A stretch of 64,000 nt of DNA from Grimontia sedimenti (GTDB lineage Bacteria > Pseudomonadota > Gammaproteobacteria > Enterobacterales > Vibrionaceae), in the NCBI RefSeq assembly GCF_011045095.1, contig NZ_JAALDL010000007.1, positions 62,001 to 126,000 on the forward strand. The letters run 5' to 3'. Position numbers and translations under genes: made by a program. Of the stretch, positions 32,262 to 44,007 are shown piece by piece (the stretch's first letter is position 1; each line of letters begins with the position of its first letter). The notes beneath the pieces are model-generated. The model was not told where the DNA came from. It was given only the letters and a program-made list of their open reading frames with translations, and searched no databases.

Positions 32262-32272
32262 TCCACCTACTC

Positions 32273-33049
32273 TCAGGTATTCTCGTCACTGGCTTCTACT
32301 TCCGGAGCTTTCCAGCCCACCGCAGCGCCAGTGTCATAGCGCAAGTCCACATATTGAATCGCTCTGTCGGTCGACTTGAAATCATCAAGTAGTGTGACAA
32401 AGCGTTTTAGTCGCTCATTGCGGGACTCACGTCCTAATTCAATGCGCACCCCATCACGGGTGACAATTCGCCACGAGCGGCGCTCATTGAGCGCCAAGGC
32501 AGCAATTTCTAATTTTGTTGGTGCCAGAATGCCACGCATTTCGCGCCACGCTTCCAGCACTTCTTTTTCGCTGCCATCTGGGCCATGTAATGAAACTAAG
32601 CCCAGATTTTTGACTTCAGCAGGATCCGCGCCAAATACGCTCCCACCAACGTCTAAAAGAAACGATCCATTCCAGACTGCTTGAGGCTGGTATTCAGTCA
32701 CATTGACTTTGATCGTATCCGGCCATTGCTTTCGCACGGCGACATTCGCGACCCAAGGCAGTGCAGAAATTGCACTGTGGATGTCATCCACATCCTGAAT
32801 CATAAAGCTGTTCAAACCACCGAGTTGTAGCACCGCATTGCGCACTTCCAATGGTGTTAAGTGTTCCAGCTCACCCTGTACAATAATCTGGGACAACGGC
32901 AATTGCTCTTCGTCCCCCATCCAAGTGATGACACGGAGCAATGACCAGAGGATAGCCAGAATGACAAATACTAAAAACACCAGCCCCCCCCAATGTTCTT
33001 TCAACATTGAAGGCTGAGCCGGTATGTCCTCTACGGTCACATTTGTCAT
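32273..33049 (-). CDS. ftsQ: Cell division protein FtsQ
   Basis: Bitopic inner-membrane protein of 258 residues that links early and late divisome parts through the FtsQLB complex. The N-terminal tail is cytoplasmic, with one membrane segment at about residues 28-45 (GLVFLVFVILAILWSL). A POTRA domain (IIVQGELEHLTPLEVR) and the beta domain follow in the periplasm. The gene immediately upstream is murC; ddlB, which lies between these two in E. coli, is absent. A promoter candidate lies upstream at 33111-33140. Confidence 0.95.
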   Translation of the reverse strand: MTNVTVEDIPAQPSMLKEHWGGLVFLVFVILAILWSLLRVITWMGDEEQLPLSQIIVQGELEHLTPLEVRNAVLQLGGLNSFMIQDVDDIHSAISALPWVANVAVRKQWPDTIKVNVTEYQPQAVWNGSFLLDVGGSVFGADPAEVKNLGLVSLHGPDGSEKEVLEAWREMRGILAPTKLEIAALALNERRSWRIVTRDGVRIELGRESRNERLKRFVTLLDDFKSTDRAIQYVDLRYDTGAAVGWKAPEVEASDENT

Positions 33050-33084
33050 ATCAGGCTATTGCCTCTCTATCGTCAGGCAACCTG

Positions 33085-33106
33085 CGGCTTTGCCTCAGCA
33101 AAGCCG
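33085..33106 (-). promoter_or_regulatory. Stem-loop at predicted 5' end of the ftsQ transcript
   Basis: Perfect nine-base stem CGGCTTTGC / GCAAAGCCG with a four-base loop. It lies directly downstream of a candidate -10 box, so it would form the first bases of the ftsQAZ mRNA and could protect the 5' end. There is no T run, so it is not a terminator of murC transcripts on its own. Confidence 0.6.
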
Positions 33107-33110
33107 ACCG

Positions 33111-33140
33111 ATTATAACGGTCAGTTTGACAGGTCACCAA
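33111..33140 (-). promoter_or_regulatory. Candidate sigma-70 promoter for ftsQAZ
   Basis: On the minus strand TTGGTG (33140-33135), an 18-base spacer and a perfect TATAAT (33116-33111). The predicted start is near 33104. It lies in the 207-base murC-ftsQ gap and would give ftsQAZ expression independent of the distant mraZ promoter. Confidence 0.6.
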
Positions 33141-33256
33141 CCCTTCTTGGCATTGAAGTGATGAAGCTGAGATCAAATACATGCAAAACCACCAAAAACA
33201 GGTTAAAAGTTAGACATCACTCTGCCCAAGCTCAGTCATTCCGCATGTATTCAGGT

Positions 33257-34720
33257 TTATCCCTGCTCGCTCAACGCCTTTTTATCCAGCTTTAATTCGG
33301 CCAGTTTTCTAGCCACTTTACCAATATCACCTGCACCTTGTGTCAGCACCAGGTCGCCAGGTTGAATCACTGCGGCTAACGCTGCAGGTAAAGCATCCAC
33401 ATCCGGCACAAAAATAGGGTCGATTTTTCCTCGGCCACGAATAGTGCGGCAAAGACTTCGGCCATCAGCACCGGCAATCGGCGCTTCACCAGCGGAATAT
33501 ACATCCAGCATCAGTAACACATCGACTTGCTCAAGCACATTGGCAAAATCGTCATACAAATCTCGGGTGCGGCTGTAACGGTGCGGCTGGAACACCATGA
33601 CCAGGCGGTTATCTTCCCAACCCGCACGTGCTGCCTGAATGGTGACGTCGACTTCACTTGGGTGATGTCCGTAATCGTCCACCAGCAGCGCGTGACCGTC
33701 TTCCACCGGGAACAGACCCAGCTGGTCAAAGCGACGGCCAGTGCCTTCAAAGCTCGCCAGTGCACGCAAGATAGCGTCGTCTTCTACTCCATCTTCCGTT
33801 GCCACAGCAACGGCAGCTGCCGCATTCAATGCATTGTGTCGGCCTGGAATATTCAGTTCGATGTGAATCTCCGGTTTGCCAGCACGCAAAATGGTGAAGA
33901 TGCCCTTCTGGCCCTCCTGACGGTAATCTTTTAAGCGCACGTCAGCATCATCTGAGAAGCCATAAGTGATCACCTGGCGACCAATGCTTGGGATCAGTTC
34001 TCTCACCACAGGATCGTCAACACACATCACTGCCTGACCGTAGAAAGGCAACTTGTGCAGAAAATCGATAAAAGTCTGCTTCAGGTTGTCGAAGTTGCCA
34101 CCATAGGTATCCATATGATCCGCTTCGATGTTAGTGACAATCGCCACCATCGGCTGCAAGTGCAGGAATGAAGCATCACTTTCATCGGCTTCTGCAATCA
34201 GGTAGCGGCTACAGCCCAAACGCGCATTGGTACCAGCACTTTTTACCAGACCACCGTTCACAAACGTCGGATCCAGACCTGCTTCCTGATAAATCAGCGT
34301 GGTCAGGGCTGTGGTGGTGGTTTTACCGTGCGTACCTGCTACGGCAATACCGTGGCGGTAACGCATCAGTTCAGCCAACATTTCTGCACGACGAACCACT
34401 GGAATACGCGCGGCTTTCGCGGCAACCAGCTCCGGGTTGTCCTGACGGATAGCCGTAGAAACCACAACAACACTAGCGCCATCGACATTGGTCTCAGCAT
34501 GACCAAAGAATACTTTGGCACCTTTGCTTTCCAAACGTTGGGTCACGGCGTTTTCTGATAGATCAGAGCCTGTGATCTCATACCCTTCGTTGATTAGCAC
34601 TTCCGCAATACCGCACATACCGGCACCGCCAATACCCACAAAGTGAATGCGCTTCACACGGCGCATTTCCGGCACCATGGTTCGAATTTTTTCTAATTGA
34701 TGATTATCAAATTTGCCCAT
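33257..34720 (-). CDS. murC: UDP-N-acetylmuramate--L-alanine ligase
   Basis: ATP-dependent ligase adding L-Ala to UDP-MurNAc, the first step of the stem peptide. The protein has 487 residues from the ATG at 34720; a GTG immediately before it at 34723 is also possible. The UDP-binding [14 protein letters not shown] is near residue 28, the ATP loop is GTHGKTTTT, and the Mur ligase C-terminal domain has [10 protein letters not shown]. It begins 11 bases after the murG stop. Confidence 0.97.
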   Translation of the reverse strand: MGKFDNHQLEKIRTMVPEMRRVKRIHFVGIGGAGMCGIAEVLINEGYEITGSDLSENAVTQRLESKGAKVFFGHAETNVDGASVVVVSTAIRQDNPELVAAKAARIPVVRRAEMLAELMRYRHGIAVAGTHGKTTTTALTTLIYQEAGLDPTFVNGGLVKSAGTNARLGCSRYLIAEADESDASFLHLQPMVAIVTNIEADHMDTYGGNFDNLKQTFIDFLHKLPFYGQAVMCVDDPVVRELIPSIGRQVITYGFSDDADVRLKDYRQEGQKGIFTILRAGKPEIHIELNIPGRHNALNAAAAVAVATEDGVEDDAILRALASFEGTGRRFDQLGLFPVEDGHALLVDDYGHHPSEVDVTIQAARAGWEDNRLVMVFQPHRYSRTRDLYDDFANVLEQVDVLLMLDVYSAGEAPIAGADGRSLCRTIRGRGKIDPIFVPDVDALPAALAAVIQPGDLVLTQGAGDIGKVARKLAELKLDKKALSEQG

Positions 34721-34731
34721 CACTTTGTTCT

Positions 34732-35802
34732 CTACTTCGCTACGTCTTTGATGACACTGGCCACACGCTCAGCAGCATTGGTTATTGCTGCGGCTTTGGC
34801 AGCCTTCGACATCGCCATCAATGACGATGAATCTTTATCTTCCAGTGCCGCCGCCAACGCGTCAGCACTCAAATCCGGTTGTTCTATCATTAGCGCCGCG
34901 CCACTCTCGACGAGGTGCTCAGCATTCAGTGCCTGCTGGCGATCTTTGTGCTGGAAAGGCACGAAGATCGATGGCACGCCTGCAGCAGACACTTCCGATA
35001 CCGTCAAAGCGCCAGAGCGGCAAATCAGAATATCCGCCCAATCGTAGGCTTCAGCGACATCATCAATAAACTCGGTGACTTCAGCATTCGCCACACCCGC
35101 TTTTTGGAAGCGCTCTGCCGTGTCCGCCTGATTGCCTTTGCCTGCCTGATGGCGAATCACCACTTCTCGGTTCAGCTTCGCTACCGCTTCCGGCACTGTG
35201 TGATTTAAGATTCGAGCCCCCTGGCTTCCTCCCATCACCAACACTTTCAGCGGTGTGCCATCCACATAAGTTTTATGTTCTGGCAAGTCGCAAACATCCT
35301 TTCTTACCGGATTGCCAACGACTTCTTTGTCAGCAAACGCTCCAGGAAAAGCCTGCAACACACGCTTGGCAATCTTTGCCAGCCACTGGTTGGTTAACCC
35401 CGCGACGGCATTTTGCTCGTGGAGAACAACGGGAATGCCGCTTAGCCATGCAGCCAAACCACCCGGTCCACTCACATACCCGCCCATGCCCAGCACAGCA
35501 TTCGGTTTCCAGTTTTTGATATGGCGCTTTGCCTGAACAACAGCATTAAGTACCATCCAAGGGGCGAGAAGTTTACGCGCAAAGCCCGAACCACGCAGCC
35601 CTTTTACTTCAATAAAGTCGATCTCAATGCCATGTTTTGGCACCAAATCCGCTTCCATCCTGTCTGCCGTTCCCAGCCAGCGAATTTCCCAACCTTGTTC
35701 CTGCAACTCTTTGGCTACCGCAAGTCCTGGGAAAACGTGACCGCCGGTTCCACCAGCCATCACCAATAATCGTTTATGCTTTTGTTCGTTTTCGTTTTTC
35801 AT
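34732..35802 (-). CDS. murG: Undecaprenyl-PP-MurNAc-pentapeptide GlcNAc transferase
   Basis: Inner-membrane-associated GT-B transferase that converts lipid I to lipid II. The protein has 356 residues from the ATG at 35802; upstream in-frame codons lie inside ftsW and do not resemble MurG. The glycine-rich loop [12 protein letters not shown] is near residue 17 and the UDP-GlcNAc site [10 protein letters not shown] is in the second half. It overlaps the 3' end of ftsW by 29 bases, more than the usual four. Confidence 0.96.
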   Translation of the reverse strand: MKNENEQKHKRLLVMAGGTGGHVFPGLAVAKELQEQGWEIRWLGTADRMEADLVPKHGIEIDFIEVKGLRGSGFARKLLAPWMVLNAVVQAKRHIKNWKPNAVLGMGGYVSGPGGLAAWLSGIPVVLHEQNAVAGLTNQWLAKIAKRVLQAFPGAFADKEVVGNPVRKDVCDLPEHKTYVDGTPLKVLVMGGSQGARILNHTVPEAVAKLNREVVIRHQAGKGNQADTAERFQKAGVANAEVTEFIDDVAEAYDWADILICRSGALTVSEVSAAGVPSIFVPFQHKDRQQALNAEHLVESGAALMIEQPDLSADALAAALEDKDSSSLMAMSKAAKAAAITNAAERVASVIKDVAK

Positions 35803-36985
35803 GAGAGACAATTCGTTGGTGCGCCTGCGCCGTTTCCAAACGGTATTCGTGGTCAATGCGAAGAAGTAGCGCCACCGCCGTCGACATAATAAATAAACTG
35901 GAGCCGCCATAACTGACCAGCGGCAACGTCAAACCTTTTGTCGGCATAATACCTGCCGCAGCACCGACATTCACCAGTGCCTGAAACGCAAACCAGATGC
36001 CAATACCAAATGCCAGAAAGCCACCAAATAACTGGTTCGCTTCAAGGCAACGCTTCCCGATAAAGAGGGCACGGAAAACCAATGCAAATACCATCAGCAA
36101 AACAACAGTGACGCCAATAAGACCGAGCTCTTCTGCCAGCACCGCTATAACAAAGTCAGTGTGCGCTTCCGGCAGGTATTCGAGTTTCTGTATAGAATTC
36201 CCCAGCCCTTGTCCCCACCAGCTGCCGCGGCCAAAGGCCATCAAAGATTGCGTCAGCTGATAGCCACTGCCAAATGGGTCTTGCCAGGGATCCAGGAAGG
36301 AGGTGACGCGAGCAACACGGTAGGGCTCAGCAATGATCAAAAGACCCACCAGTCCAAGACCAGTAAACAGCAAGACACCGAACTGCCATAGCTTGGCGCC
36401 GGCAATAAACAGCATGCCTACCGTCGTAACAAACATGACGACAACAGAGCCAAGGTCAGGCTGAAGCAGCAAAAGACCAGCAATCACCACCAGCACTGCC
36501 AGTGGTTTCAAAAAGCCGGTGACGCTTTCTCTGACTTCACCATGACGACGAACAAGATAGCCAGCAATAAACAGGAAGAGTGATAATTTGGCCACTTCTG
36601 CGGGCTGCAGGTTAAAAAAGCCCATTGGCAGCCAACGGGATGCACCGTTTACCGATTTACCGACCAGCAAAACCGCCAACAAAAGCGCGAGCGAGATAAA
36701 AAGCAGAGGAATGCTGAGTTGTTGCCAACGCGACAAAGGTATCTGCATGGCCACGCCGGCAATGATAAGTGCGCCTACCAGATAGATGCCCTGACGCATG
36801 GCGAAATAAAACGGCTCATCAACCAGACGGACAGATACAGGAATGGAAGCAGAGGACACCATGATGAGACCAACCATCATCAGGCCGAATGACAGCCACA
36901 CCAGTTGGCGGTCATACAATGCCGTTGGCGCTGGATTCGAGAGCCAGCGCATCAGACGGTTGTCTTCCCACTTCGCACTCATCAT
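35774..36985 (-). CDS. ftsW: Septal peptidoglycan polymerase FtsW (SEDS family)
   Basis: Polytopic SEDS glycosyltransferase of 403 residues that polymerises lipid II at the septum together with FtsI. About ten membrane segments are visible, with the SEDS signatures in [18 protein letters not shown] and [11 protein letters not shown]. It overlaps murD by four bases at its start and murG by 29 bases at its end. The basic tail (EKRKRTKA) is longer than in E. coli. A small frame error near the end cannot be excluded, given nearby A runs. Confidence 0.95.
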   Translation of the reverse strand: MMSAKWEDNRLMRWLSNPAPTALYDRQLVWLSFGLMMVGLIMVSSASIPVSVRLVDEPFYFAMRQGIYLVGALIIAGVAMQIPLSRWQQLSIPLLFISLALLLAVLLVGKSVNGASRWLPMGFFNLQPAEVAKLSLFLFIAGYLVRRHGEVRESVTGFLKPLAVLVVIAGLLLLQPDLGSVVVMFVTTVGMLFIAGAKLWQFGVLLFTGLGLVGLLIIAEPYRVARVTSFLDPWQDPFGSGYQLTQSLMAFGRGSWWGQGLGNSIQKLEYLPEAHTDFVIAVLAEELGLIGVTVVLLMVFALVFRALFIGKRCLEANQLFGGFLAFGIGIWFAFQALVNVGAAAGIMPTKGLTLPLVSYGGSSLFIMSTAVALLLRIDHEYRLETAQAHQRIVSHEKRKRTKA

Positions 36986-38334
36986 TCCGTCACGCTCTCC
37001 TCAGCGCTTCGCTGTGCAATCTCTTGCGCGTATGCAGCAAAGGTATCGCCTCGCACCATAAAGTTGGTGAACTGATCGAAGCTAGCGCATGCTGGAGACA
37101 ACAACACCATGTCACCAGATGTCGCAGTTGATGCCGCGATATCCATAGCTTCCTGCATGGTTTCAATCACCACGGGCGACTCAACCAGATTTGTAAAAGC
37201 ATGACCATCACGGCCATAACAGTACAAAGTCACGTTCAACTTATCGAGGATAGGTTTCAGCGAAGAAAAGTCTGCGCCTTTGCCATCGCCACCCACCAAA
37301 AGGTGCAGACGCCCTGCCAACTGCAGGCCATCAAGCGCCGCTTCAGTGCTCGCGGGGTTAGTCGCTTTTGAGTCATTCACCCAAAGCACGCCGTTGTGTT
37401 CGACCACTTGCTGACAGCGATGAGGTAAGCCTCTGTATTCACGCATCGCCTGACATTGCGCTTCACGGCTCACTCCCACTGCATCAGCCAGCGCCATCGC
37501 CGCCAGACAGTTAGCCACATTGTGACGGCCCACCAGCGCGATATCGGACACCGCCATCACTGGTTCACCTTTTGCTGTCAGCCACTCTGCGACGTTTTTC
37601 TCGGTGAGTGTGTACTCACCTGACGTGAAACCGAAGCTGATAGCAGGCACATTGTCGCCTTTGGTCTGTGTATTTTTGGTCTGGAGATCGTCTTGGTTCC
37701 AGACCGACAGTTTGGTTTGGTCGAAAATGCGCAATTTAGCATCGCGGTAGTCATCCATCCCTTCATAGCGATCCATATGATCTTCTGAAAGGTTGAGGAA
37801 CACTGCCGCTTCTAAATTCAGGGAGGAGGTGGTTTCAAGCTGGAAGCTCGACAGCTCCAGTACATAAAGCTCATGCTCATTGGCCAGCATATCCAAAGCA
37901 GCAAAACCGATATTACCGCCAACACCGACATTAATGCCTGCCGCTTTTGCCATCTCGCCAACCAGGCTGGTCACGGTGCTTTTACCGTTTGAGCCGGTAA
38001 TACCAATGACAGGCGATTTTACATCACGGGCGAAGAGTTCAATGTCACCGACAATCTCAATGCCTTTCGCAGCTGCTTCTTTAAGCTCTGGCGTTGCCAG
38101 CGCAATGCCTGGGCTTGCCACAATCTGGTCTGCTGAAAACAACCAGTCCATATTCCAGCCACCGGCATGCAATGCCACATTTTTCGGTAACTGCTCTGCG
38201 CCCGGCGGATTAGCACGGGTATCAATCACTTTCACGGTCGCGCCATCATCTTTTCTCACAAGATGATTAACGACAGAGAGCCCGGTCATACCGAGCCCAA
38301 TCACCACAATGTTTTTCGCGGCGTCTGTCTTCAT
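36982..38334 (-). CDS. murD: UDP-N-acetylmuramoyl-L-alanine--D-glutamate ligase
   Basis: Adds D-Glu to UDP-MurNAc-L-Ala. The protein has 450 residues. The N-terminal UDP-binding loop is [12 protein letters not shown], the ATP loop [11 protein letters not shown] is near residue 112, [10 protein letters not shown] binds magnesium, and the C-terminal domain contains [11 protein letters not shown]. It starts directly after mraY ends and overlaps ftsW by four bases. Confidence 0.97.
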   Translation of the reverse strand: MKTDAAKNIVVIGLGMTGLSVVNHLVRKDDGATVKVIDTRANPPGAEQLPKNVALHAGGWNMDWLFSADQIVASPGIALATPELKEAAAKGIEIVGDIELFARDVKSPVIGITGSNGKSTVTSLVGEMAKAAGINVGVGGNIGFAALDMLANEHELYVLELSSFQLETTSSLNLEAAVFLNLSEDHMDRYEGMDDYRDAKLRIFDQTKLSVWNQDDLQTKNTQTKGDNVPAISFGFTSGEYTLTEKNVAEWLTAKGEPVMAVSDIALVGRHNVANCLAAMALADAVGVSREAQCQAMREYRGLPHRCQQVVEHNGVLWVNDSKATNPASTEAALDGLQLAGRLHLLVGGDGKGADFSSLKPILDKLNVTLYCYGRDGHAFTNLVESPVVIETMQEAMDIAASTATSGDMVLLSPACASFDQFTNFMVRGDTFAAYAQEIAQRSAEESVTE

Positions 38335-39417
38335 TTAGCGCACCTTCAATGTTGCCAGTCCTGCAAGAACCAGCATCAGGGTAATGATCCAGAATCGTAC
38401 AATCACGCGCGGCTCTGGCCAGCCTTTCAATTCGTAGTGGTGGTGGATAGGCGCCATGCGGAAAATGCGCTGACCACGCAGTTTGTAAGAGCCCACTTGC
38501 AGGATCACTGACAAGGTTTCCATCACGAACACACCGCCCATGATGACCAACAGGAACTCCTGACGTACCAGCACGGCAATCGTGCCCAGTGCACCACCGA
38601 GTGCCAGTGAGCCCACATCACCCATGAACACCTGTGCCGGATAGGTGTTAAACCACAAGAAGCCAAGACCTGCGCCGACAATCGCCGCACAGACAATCAC
38701 CAATTCATCGGCATCTTTGATGTAAGGGATGTGCAGATATTCAGCAAAGTTCACGTTACCCGTCGCCCAGGCAATAAAGGCAAAACCACTGGCTACCATC
38801 ACGGTCGGCATAATGGCCAAGCCATCAAGACCATCAGTGAGGTTCACTGCGTTACTTGAGCCAACAATCACGAAATAGGTGAAGACGATGTAGAACAGGC
38901 CAAGCTGAGGCATCACGTCTTTGAAGAAAGGCACCACAAGTTGGGTGGCGGCTGTATCTTTACCGTGGATATAGAGTGCGAAGGCCACTACCAGCGCAAT
39001 GGCGGATTGCCAGAAATACTTCCAGCGGGCAATCAGGCCGTCTGTGTTCTTGCGCACCACTTTACGGTAGTCGTCGACAAAGCCAACGGCACCGTAACCC
39101 AGAGTCACGAAAAGCACCGCCCAAACATAAGGGTTGGAAAGGTCAGCCCACAGCAGCACAGTGACTGTAATCGCGGTCAAAATCATGATGCCGCCCATGG
39201 TCGGTGTACCACGCTTGCTGAAGTGGGACTCCGGACCTTCGTTACGCACTACCTGACCGATTTGCAGCATCTGCAAGCGGGCAATCAGGCGAGGGCCCAT
39301 CCAGAGTGACAGCGTCAAAGCGGTCAACACGCTGAGGATGGCGCGGAATGTCAGGTAATCAAACAGTCGGAAGAACGGAATGTGTTGGGTTAGGATATCT
39401 GATAGCCAATCTAGCAT
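38335..39417 (-). CDS. mraY: Phospho-MurNAc-pentapeptide translocase
   Basis: Polytopic inner-membrane enzyme of 360 residues that transfers phospho-MurNAc-pentapeptide to undecaprenyl phosphate, forming lipid I. The conserved acidic motif VDDYRKV and the magnesium site [10 protein letters not shown] are present, with about ten membrane segments. The histidine cluster [15 protein letters not shown] near the C-terminus is the third family signature. It overlaps murF by seven bases. Confidence 0.97.
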   Translation of the reverse strand: MLDWLSDILTQHIPFFRLFDYLTFRAILSVLTALTLSLWMGPRLIARLQMLQIGQVVRNEGPESHFSKRGTPTMGGIMILTAITVTVLLWADLSNPYVWAVLFVTLGYGAVGFVDDYRKVVRKNTDGLIARWKYFWQSAIALVVAFALYIHGKDTAATQLVVPFFKDVMPQLGLFYIVFTYFVIVGSSNAVNLTDGLDGLAIMPTVMVASGFAFIAWATGNVNFAEYLHIPYIKDADELVIVCAAIVGAGLGFLWFNTYPAQVFMGDVGSLALGGALGTIAVLVRQEFLLVIMGGVFVMETLSVILQVGSYKLRGQRIFRMAPIHHHYELKGWPEPRVIVRFWIITLMLVLAGLATLKVR

Positions 39418-40775
39418 TTGGCTGCCTCCTCTATTGCTGCAACCACTTCAGACATCTTCATTCCGTTGGCCCCTTTGACCAAAACGGATACTTCGCGTTT
39501 TGTTTTCATCAGTTCTACTACATGCGCAATCAATGCGCTTTTATCTTCAAAGTGCTGACCCCCGCAACGCTCGCTGATCGCGGCGCTGGCAGGTCCATAA
39601 GTAATCACGGTTTGAATTGAGGCCTTGCTGAGGTGCTCTGCCACTTCTCCATGCACCGAATCGGAGTGTTCGCCCATCTCGCCCATATCGGCCAAGACGA
39701 TGACTTTGTCTCCGTCGAAGCCATCCAGCAAATCCACAGCCGCTTTCATTGCTGCAAGACTGGCGTTGTAGCTGTCATCAATCAGACGAAGACCTGGGCG
39801 CGGGAAGCTTATCGCACCACGACCTTTGACAGGCGACACAGAAGCGAGACCTCGGACCACATCGTCCATTGTCACCTTACTATCTATCTTGGTCGCTGCT
39901 ATGGCAGCAAGAATTGCGTTCGCAACGTTGTGTTCACCGGGAAGGCTGAGTGTCACCGAATAGGTACCTTGTGGTGAAACCAAATCGAAGGCATAGCAGC
40001 CGTTGTCGACCTGATGAATATTCTCGGCACGGTAGTCTGCAGGCTTGTCAGTCACTGTCATGGTAAGTACTTGCTTACTTTTCAGTACGTCATCCCAAAA
40101 TGCGCCACCATTGCTGTCCTGATTAACGATGGCAAGCTCGCCGTCAGCAAGCCCCTGGAATATTTCGCCTTTGGCTTTCGCTACGCCATCAAGGGAACCG
40201 AAGCCTTCCAAATGCGCTGCCGCCAGATTAGTGACCATCGCCAGATCCGGCTTAACCAAAGCCGTGGTATAGGCAATTTCACCAATGTGGTTAGCGCCCA
40301 ATTCCATCACCGCGTACTCATCAGAGGGTTGCAGACGAAGCAAGGTCAGCGGCACACCGATGTCGTTATTGAAGTTGCCGGCGGTATAAAGCGTCTGACC
40401 TTTTGGAGACAAAATGGCAGCCAGCATTTCTTTGACTGTGGTTTTACCGCAGCTGCCTGTGAGCGCAATCGTCTTCACATCACATTGAGATTTCACCCAT
40501 GCGCCCAGTTGCCCCAAAGCCAGTTTGGTGTCCTTCACAATCAGTTGTGGTAGTGCGACATCGACAGGTTTGGAAACCAAAAGCGCAGACGCACCGTTCT
40601 CATACGCAGTTTCTACAAAATCATGAGCATCGAATCGCTCGCCCACCAGCGCGACAAACAAAGCGCCATTGCCAAGTGTTCGCGTGTCGGTGGAAACGGC
40701 ATCAATCACTACATCTTCGCCGACCAGATCAGCATCTAAAACAGTCTGCAGTGATTTCAATGAAACTGGAATCAT
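39411..40775 (-). CDS. murF: UDP-MurNAc-tripeptide--D-alanyl-D-alanine ligase
   Basis: Adds D-Ala-D-Ala to complete the UDP-MurNAc pentapeptide. The protein has 454 residues, with ATP loop [13 protein letters not shown] near residue 108, an [10 protein letters not shown] motif, and [11 protein letters not shown] in the C-terminal half. It overlaps murE by four bases (ATGA). The D-Ala-D-Ala ligase that supplies its substrate is not in this window. Confidence 0.97.
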   Translation of the reverse strand: MIPVSLKSLQTVLDADLVGEDVVIDAVSTDTRTLGNGALFVALVGERFDAHDFVETAYENGASALLVSKPVDVALPQLIVKDTKLALGQLGAWVKSQCDVKTIALTGSCGKTTVKEMLAAILSPKGQTLYTAGNFNNDIGVPLTLLRLQPSDEYAVMELGANHIGEIAYTTALVKPDLAMVTNLAAAHLEGFGSLDGVAKAKGEIFQGLADGELAIVNQDSNGGAFWDDVLKSKQVLTMTVTDKPADYRAENIHQVDNGCYAFDLVSPQGTYSVTLSLPGEHNVANAILAAIAATKIDSKVTMDDVVRGLASVSPVKGRGAISFPRPGLRLIDDSYNASLAAMKAAVDLLDGFDGDKVIVLADMGEMGEHSDSVHGEVAEHLSKASIQTVITYGPASAAISERCGGQHFEDKSALIAHVVELMKTKREVSVLVKGANGMKMSEVVAAIEEAAKC

Positions 40776-42258
40776 GCCTCTTCCTCCAACAAACGGCGTA
40801 CGGTCTCACGATCGGAATAGTGAACAGTACCTGATGCCAGCACTTGATAGTCTTCGTGTCCTTTTCCTGCGACCAGAATCACGTCTTTTTCTGACGCATT
40901 TTCAAATGCATAGCCACACGCTTCCGCGCGGTCGTGAAGGATAATTGCCTGATCGGGATCGACCATGCCTTTGAGCATGTCAGCCACAATCGCTTCCGGA
41001 GATTCTGAGCGGGGATTGTCGTCGGTCAGGATAGCCACATCAGCCATTCTTTCAGCAATGTCTGCCATCATTGGGCGTTTACCTGTATCCCTATCGCCAC
41101 CACAGCCGAAAATACACCAAAGCTTTCCGTCGCAGTGACGACGAAGAGCCATCAGCGCTTTTTCAAGGGCATCGGGGGTGTGAGCATAATCCACCACCAA
41201 CATAGGTTTGTCAGCACGATGAAAAACTTCCATGCGTCCAATCACCGCCTGCAACTTGCTGGCCGCTGCCATCAGAGCTTCTTTTTCGTAACCAAGTCCC
41301 AGAAGCGTGGTCAGGCTAACCAGAAGGTTCATGACGTTGAATTCGCCAACCAGCGGCGCAGTAAATTGACCAGCACCCCATGAAGAGTCAAAGCTGATGG
41401 TCACGCCACTTGTCGCGTAGTCGACAGATGTTAGCCAAAGCTTGCGTCCTTGATGCGCGTGGACATTGCTTTCAGAAAGTGAAACCGCCACCGCTTCCGG
41501 CATGTTGCTGACCCAGTTTGCACCAACCGGATCGTCAACGTTGATCACGGAAACTGGTGAGCCGTAGTGAGTAAACAGGCGAAGCTTGGCTTCTGCGTAT
41601 GCTTCCATGGTGCCGTGGTAATCAAGGTGATCACGGCTGAGGTTAGTGAAGATAGCAGCATCAAAAGCCACGGCTTTCACACGATCCTGCACCAAACCAT
41701 GAGAAGACACTTCCATCGCCACATGAGTCGCACCCTGATGGTTAAACGCCGCCAGTTGCTGCTGAATATCCAACGCGCTGCCCGTGGTGTTCAAAGCTGG
41801 CTCCAATGCATCAAGGAAGCCGTTACCTGTGGTTCCCATCACTGCAGCTTTACCTTCAAGCAGGTCAATCCACTGCGCAACCAACTGGCTCACTGTGGTT
41901 TTACCATTGGTACCTGTCACACCAATCACTTTCATCATTTTGCTTGGTGATTGATAGAAACGGTCAGCAATTTCCGACAAGGTGGATTTCAAGTGAGGGA
42001 AGGCAACGACTGGCACACCATTTGCAAGGTGACATCAAACTGGCCGTTAGTATCACCATCATCGGCAATCACCGCCGCTGCGCCGGCTTCAATAGCAGCA
42101 GGAATAAAACGTCGCGCGTCCAGGGAGTGCCCCTGAACGGCAATAAATACATCACCCGGTTGGATCTGGCGGTTATCCAGCGTCAAACCGGTAATAGGTG
42201 TCTCTGGGATGGCGTCATACCAAGGCGCCAATAATTCTTTAAAGCTCGTGTTCGGCAT
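40772..42258 (-). CDS. murE: UDP-MurNAc-dipeptide--meso-diaminopimelate ligase, frame broken near 42021
   Basis: Adds meso-diaminopimelate to UDP-MurNAc-L-Ala-D-Glu. The first 89 codons from 42258 ([13 protein letters not shown] to VTLQMVCQ) and the following 400-odd codons lie in adjacent frames. Restoring one A to the three-A run at 42021-42023 (coding strand) reads [15 protein letters not shown] and joins them into 495 residues, equal to E. coli MurE. The main part has ATP loop [10 protein letters not shown] and the meso-Dap specificity motif DDNPR, plus AGKGHEDYQ near the end. The gene is essential, so a sequencing deletion is the likely cause. It overlaps ftsI by one base and murF by four. 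Confidence 0.93.
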
Positions 42259-44006
42259 CAGTTCCGATTGTCCGTATTAGCAATCTGTAAAAATGGCTGC
42301 TGAGCGTCCGGTGCGATATTGAGGATCTGCAACGCGCTCTTCATCACGTCAGAAAACACGGGGGCCGCAACCTGACCACCGTAATATTTGTCGCCTTGGG
42401 GTTCATTGATCACCACCACCATGGCAATGCGTGGCTCGCTCAAAGGTGCGATCCCCGCCGTATAACCGATATATTCATCACCGTAGCCACCAGCCACCGC
42501 AACTTTCGCTGTACCTGTTTTTGCCCCGACACGGTAACCGTCAACCGCTGCGCGGCGGGCACTTCCGCCTTCCTGCGTCACGGACTCCAGCATGTCGAGG
42601 ACTTTTCGGGTGTTTTCTTGTGATGCCACTTGTTTACCCGGTACCACTGATTCTGTTTTCAAAATCGACAGCGGGCGATTCACACCTTCCGCGCCAAGTA
42701 CCGCATAAGCGCGGGCAAGCTGAGCTGGCGTAATAGAAAGGCCATAACCAAAAGAGAGGGTCGCACGTTCGAAGTCAGACCAACGGCGACGGTTCGGATA
42801 CAGTCCATAAGACTCACCGACCAGATTCACACCAGTTGCGTCACCGATGCCAAAGCTGCTGTAAAGGCCAAGCAATGCTTCGACCGGCATAGAAAGAGAC
42901 AGTTTACTGACACCGATGTTACTGGATTTTTGGAGGATTTTACGGAGGTTTGCTTCACCGACTTTGGATACATCGCGGACACGCGCTCCGCCGATGCTCA
43001 TCACGCCGTTACCCGTATCAATGATGGTCGACTCATCCGCTACGCCATTTTCCAATGCCGCCAAAACCACCAGAGGCTTGATGGTGGAACCTGGCTCGAA
43101 AACATCAGTGATGGCGCGGTTACGCATTTTGAAACTTTTCAGATCGGCGCGGTTATTCGGGTTGTAAGACGGTGCATTCACCATCGCCAGCACTTCGCCC
43201 GTGCGGACATCGACCATGACCAAAGAGCCTGAAGTCGCGCGGTAGTCCGCAACCGCTTGCTTAATGGCGCGATAAGAAATCGCCTGAAGACGCTGATCGA
43301 TACTGAGTTGAAGTGGTTTGCCTTCTTCCTTGGCCTCTTTGGAAATGACTTCAACGACGCGACCATAGCGGTCTTTGCGCACAGTACGGCGGCCTGGTTC
43401 ACCACTCAGCCAACCATCATAGCCACGTTCGATACCTTCGAGACCACGGCCATCAATGCCGGTTACGCCCACAAGGTGAGCACTGACTTCACCTGCCGGA
43501 TAAAAACGACGGGACTCATCATTCATACCAATACCCGGTAAGCGAAGACCGGATACGTAATCAGCAACAGCAGGGCCAACCTGACGCTGCAGGTAGATAA
43601 AGCGTTTGGTTTTATTACGCTCGATGCGGTTGACCATCGCCTGACGGTCGATACCCAAGACATCAGCCAGCGCGTACCAGCGGTCAATGTCTTTCAGACC
43701 GCCGTTTTTAAATACAGTCACCGGGTCGACATATACCGCTTCAACCGGGACACTGACAGCCAACGACTCACCGTTGCGATCGGTAATAATGCCACGTGCG
43801 GAATGAAGGGCTTTGACACGGACAGAACGCATATCGCCTTCCTGAAGAAGGCGATCCGGCTCGATGACCTGAATGAATGCTGCGCGGGCAATCAACGCGA
43901 CCATGGCAAGGGAAATACAGAAACAGACCGTGACAAAGCGCCACCGAATCAAATTCGGTGTTGGCTTTTTCGCTCGCTGATTGGTCGGTTTCGTTTTTCC
44001 CTTCAC
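42258..44006 (-). CDS. ftsI: Septal peptidoglycan transpeptidase FtsI (PBP3)
   Basis: Class B penicillin-binding protein of 582 residues that crosslinks septal peptidoglycan and is a beta-lactam target. It has a short basic cytoplasmic tail, one membrane segment at about 23-43, and the PBP dimerisation domain. The transpeptidase motifs are FEPGSTIKP (catalytic Ser near residue 307), SSN in KSSNIGVSK, and KTG in GAKTGTAKV. It lies between ftsL (one base gap) and murE. Confidence 0.97.
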   Translation of the reverse strand: MKGKTKPTNQRAKKPTPNLIRWRFVTVCFCISLAMVALIARAAFIQVIEPDRLLQEGDMRSVRVKALHSARGIITDRNGESLAVSVPVEAVYVDPVTVFKNGGLKDIDRWYALADVLGIDRQAMVNRIERNKTKRFIYLQRQVGPAVADYVSGLRLPGIGMNDESRRFYPAGEVSAHLVGVTGIDGRGLEGIERGYDGWLSGEPGRRTVRKDRYGRVVEVISKEAKEEGKPLQLSIDQRLQAISYRAIKQAVADYRATSGSLVMVDVRTGEVLAMVNAPSYNPNNRADLKSFKMRNRAITDVFEPGSTIKPLVVLAALENGVADESTIIDTGNGVMSIGGARVRDVSKVGEANLRKILQKSSNIGVSKLSLSMPVEALLGLYSSFGIGDATGVNLVGESYGLYPNRRRWSDFERATLSFGYGLSITPAQLARAYAVLGAEGVNRPLSILKTESVVPGKQVASQENTRKVLDMLESVTQEGGSARRAAVDGYRVGAKTGTAKVAVAGGYGDEYIGYTAGIAPLSEPRIAMVVVINEPQGDKYYGGQVAAPVFSDVMKSALQILNIAPDAQQPFLQIANTDNRN

Positions 44007-44007
44007 G

